Shown: piece by piece, positions 5,901 through 7,792 of the stretch
How positions within the stretch are numbered: position 1 is the first letter of the stretch
How the letters are laid out: every line of letters begins with the position of its first letter
Position numbers and translations under genes: made by a program
Notes under the pieces: generated by a model
What the model saw: the letters and a program-made list of their open reading frames with translations, nothing else
What the model was told of the DNA's origin: nothing
The model's database searches: none
Origin: DATIGJ01 sp035644155
GTDB lineage: Bacteria; Patescibacteriota; Microgenomatia; Levybacterales; UBA12049
NCBI GenBank assembly: GCA_035644155.1
Contig: DASQPC010000033.1
Coordinates: forward strand, 1 to 7,792
DNA: 7,792 nt
Direction: 5' to 3'

Positions 5901-7112
5901 ATGAGTAAAGAAATATTTGACGGGCAAATAAAAAAAGGTGCTGAAATAAGACAACAACAGAGACCTCGTATTACCCCGGAAGCATTCATTGCAGATGGAA
6001 ATTCAACAGCAGCTCATGCATTTGCTAGAGAATGGAACGAAGCGAAACAAGATGGTGTATTAACTGCAATTGTTGGCTGCTCTGATGCACGAATAATTTA
6101 TAATCCCAAGCATGCAGTCGGCATACGAACAATTGCCGCAGCAATACCGGATGAATTATATGAAAATGTTTTAGACATTAATTTTGGCACAAAAAATGTT
6201 GTCATCATGGTTCATCATGATGGAAGACGTGTAGAACCAGGAGTCAGACCTCCTGGATGTGGTGGCCTAGATGAAAAAGCAAAAATGCGTGATGTTACCC
6301 ATGACACCCCGCCAGAAGGTGCATTACGATATGTCCATGAACAAGTTGCTCATGAAGACCCGATTATTGATGCATGGTATTCTTCTCTTCAAATTGCTGA
6401 ACAGTCTCACTTATCTGTTCTTGCTGTCACGCAGGATCATATTTCTGGCAAGTTATCAACAATTGGTACCGTACAACCAACTGAAGATGGCGGTATAAAA
6501 TATCACTCAGAAATTTCTCTAAGACAAATCCTCCATGGACAATATGATCCGAAAGAAATTTATGCTAATGGGATACCACAGTTACCACGTGAAAAAATAC
6601 CAAAAGAATTTAATCCATTTTTGATACGACACCAACGACATCTTGACGAATTAAAAAGCAAAAATCCAGATTTTGAATTGACACAAACTATACAAAACCC
6701 AGATACTGTGCTTATTACGACAGTTGTTCGTCCTTCACGAGGTCGTTTACCGACACTTTCTGGAGAATCATCAAATCGAGTATTTGCTATAACTGTTGCA
6801 AGACAAGCTGGAGAAGTAATTGATGTTGATGAACAAAGTATTTTAAATGCAGCAGACGAATTGCAATACCCTCTGGCTAATAGCATCATAAGCCAAGGAA
6901 ATCCGTCAAAACCGTTTTCTTCTCTCTTTAAGAATGGTACTGTTATTTTCGAGACAAGAAATATGGCACGATCTCGCCATGTTGCAGAAGATCTTTTGAG
7001 CAAAGACTGGTTTAGAACATGGGCTGATGTCAAAGGCAATAAGATTATCGTTGCACAAACGACCAGAGGGATTGTTGATTCCGCAGATTATTTCCCAAAT
7101 AAGACAAAATAA
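5901..7112 (+). CDS. beta-class carbonic anhydrase-like protein with a His-Cys insertion and long C-terminal half
   Basis: 403 residues, soluble, no export signal. Residues about 20-195 follow the beta carbonic anhydrase plan: AIVGCSDAR (Cys60, Asp62, Arg64), IRTIAAAIPDE, a helix, KNVVIMVHHDG (His105/His106), then GCGGLDEKAK (Cys120), EDPIIDAW (152-159) and a final strand with SGKLSTIG. The classical family has His-x-x-Cys (as in GHYGCGG). Here about 11 residues (RRVEPGVRPPG) separate HHDG from CGG, although the Cys60-Cys120 distance is still near the usual 59-60. Zn-dependent CO2/bicarbonate interconversion is the family function; activity here is inferred. The protein is far longer than a typical beta enzyme of 200-250 residues. 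The C-terminal half (about 250-403) is unassigned and may be a degenerate second copy of the fold (VLITTVVRPSRGRLP; FAITVARQAGEVID). The gene stands alone downstream of its own strong promoter. Confidence 0.72.
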   Translation: MSKEIFDGQIKKGAEIRQQQRPRITPEAFIADGNSTAAHAFAREWNEAKQDGVLTAIVGCSDARIIYNPKHAVGIRTIAAAIPDELYENVLDINFGTKNVVIMVHHDGRRVEPGVRPPGCGGLDEKAKMRDVTHDTPPEGALRYVHEQVAHEDPIIDAWYSSLQIAEQSHLSVLAVTQDHISGKLSTIGTVQPTEDGGIKYHSEISLRQILHGQYDPKEIYANGIPQLPREKIPKEFNPFLIRHQRHLDELKSKNPDFELTQTIQNPDTVLITTVVRPSRGRLPTLSGESSNRVFAITVARQAGEVIDVDEQSILNAADELQYPLANSIISQGNPSKPFSSLFKNGTVIFETRNMARSRHVAEDLLSKDWFRTWADVKGNKIIVAQTTRGIVDSADYFPNKTK

Positions 7113-7116
7113 ATTC

Positions 7117-7145
7117 TTGACAAACCTCCCCTACTTTGGTGTACT
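7117..7145 (+). promoter_or_regulatory. candidate promoter for the terminal SdrD-like gene
   Basis: TTGACA (7117-7122) begins 4 bp after the preceding stop codon. TGTACT (7140-7145) follows with 17-bp spacing and matches four of six consensus bases. The implied leader before the ATG at 7165 is about 12 nt and has no Shine-Dalgarno sequence. This argues against the upstream in-frame ATG at 7027, which lies inside the previous gene. Confidence 0.5.
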
Positions 7146-7164
7146 TAAGTATACACACGGTCCT

Positions 7165-7749
7165 ATGGAAAAAACTGTCCGGAAAAATTTCTTCTCAAAA
7201 ATATCTCTTGTCGGGCTCTTATCAGGGCTTGTGCTTTTTCTTTTGATTCCTCTTCTTGTTCTTCTCTTGCAACAGAAACAAAATTTCCAAACCAAAGCAG
7301 CAGAATCAACTTCTAACACTCTTTCTCCTGGTCTTGGTTTTATCTCAGGATATGTCTATCATGACGACAATAAAGATGGACAGCGAGAATCTGAAGAAAA
7401 ACCTTTTGCAAATGTTGTCATTAATATAAAACAGATTAAAGATAACGATACAGAAGGTGGTATATCAAATATGAAAACTGACTCATATGGTTACTTCAGA
7501 TTTCGTTTTTCACTAACCTCTTCTAGTCGCAGTTCGTATGTTGTTAAACTTATTATTCCAAGCGGTTATAAAACAGTCGATACCAATCCTGTAGTTATTG
7601 CAGATAGTACCTTAACGACACAAAAGCTTATTGAGTTTGGTTTGTTCCCACCAAAGTCCTTACCAACCCTTTCACCAACAATACCGCTTCTTCACAAAAC
7701 AAGCTCACGTGCCGCACTCCCTCACCTAACACCGATACCCACTCATTAA
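7165..7749 (+). CDS. membrane-anchored SdrD/Cna-B-like single-domain protein
   Basis: 194 residues from the ATG at 7165. A basic N-terminus (MEKTVRKNFFSK) leads into a hydrophobic helix (about 13-35) and a juxtamembrane LLQQKQNFQTKAAES, a diverged form of the motif in the surface genes at 118-4271. Residues about 59-161 match the SdrD/Cna-B type Ig-like fold: GYVYHDDNKDGQRESEEKPFANVVI carries an EF-like DDNKDGQRESEE loop, followed by TDSYGYFRF and SGYKTVDTNP. The same fold sits inside the VWA protein at 1357-3012. The tail (about 163-194) is rich in Pro, Thr and Ser and stops abruptly after IPTH, with no dockerin. An earlier in-frame ATG at 7027 would put the promoter and the stop of the previous gene inside the coding region and bury the helix, so it is rejected. 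The role is probably as a structural surface stalk; the ligand is unknown. Confidence 0.75.
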   Translation: MEKTVRKNFFSKISLVGLLSGLVLFLLIPLLVLLLQQKQNFQTKAAESTSNTLSPGLGFISGYVYHDDNKDGQRESEEKPFANVVINIKQIKDNDTEGGISNMKTDSYGYFRFRFSLTSSSRSSYVVKLIIPSGYKTVDTNPVVIADSTLTTQKLIEFGLFPPKSLPTLSPTIPLLHKTSSRAALPHLTPIPTH

Positions 7750-7792
7750 TCTTATTTAACGTGTGGTGCTAGTTTTGTTTCGTAGTGTGAAG

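Noticed and set aside
7027..7164. An upstream in-frame ATG extending the SdrD-like protein by 46 residues
   Set aside because: The extension overlaps the last 86 bases of the beta-like gene in another frame and spans a TTGACA promoter. It also puts a polar leader before the export helix. The ATG at 7165 gives the basic N-terminus plus helix seen in the neighbours.
1..7792. Recoding of TGA (as in Gracilibacteria or SR1)
   Set aside because: All seven genes read through without any internal TGA and keep domain continuity with the standard code, so recoding is not needed.
7750..7792. A hairpin terminator after the last gene
   Set aside because: The GT-rich stretch has no complementary arms long enough for a stem and no T tract after it. 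Nothing can be supported.

Overview
The window looks like AT-rich DNA from a candidate-phyla-radiation bacterium (Patescibacteria, most like Microgenomates). This is inferred from style rather than from a marker gene. Five proteins start with one N-terminal membrane helix. In four of them a Q/K/R-rich juxtamembrane motif follows (LLQKRQExR-x-x-A type), and Pro/Thr linkers, cohesin, dockerin and SdrD/Cna-B-like domains come after. Genes are tightly packed, no start codon has a convincing Shine-Dalgarno sequence, and the standard code fits (no internal TGA). There is no rRNA, tRNA, CRISPR array, transposase or phage gene.

Layout. Positions 1-60 may be the tail of an upstream gene. Positions 118-4924 hold four co-directional genes for secreted or membrane-anchored modular proteins: cohesin-linker-module-dockerin (118-1350), VWA-SdrD-linker-module-dockerin (1357-3012), a second cohesin-linker-module-dockerin (3069-4271), and a short membrane-anchored cohesin with no dockerin (4319-4924). 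Three of them share a module of about 113 residues just before the dockerin. Positions 4921-5778 (minus strand) and 5901-7112 (plus strand) are divergent genes for soluble proteins, each with a carbonic-anhydrase-type metal site. Positions 7165-7749 return to the surface theme, with an anchored SdrD/Cna-B-like protein.

Working together. The surface genes read like a small cohesin-dockerin assembly system: dockerin-bearing VWA and cohesin chains could dock on the anchored cohesin or on one another. No carbohydrate-active enzyme is present, so this looks like adhesion or surface-coat architecture rather than a classical cellulosome.

The divergent pair is the most striking part. The minus-strand protein resembles the zeta (cadmium, diatom CDCA) carbonic anhydrase class: CVDGR, then HTDQH, then GCGH. 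The plus-strand protein resembles the beta class: CSDAR, then HHDG, then GCGG, with about 11 extra residues between the metal-binding His and Cys. The two genes share a 122-bp intergenic region with a good sigma70-type promoter in each direction. This would put two carbonic-anhydrase-like folds of different classes side by side in what is probably a reduced genome. All family assignments come from motif reading and memory; no search was run.
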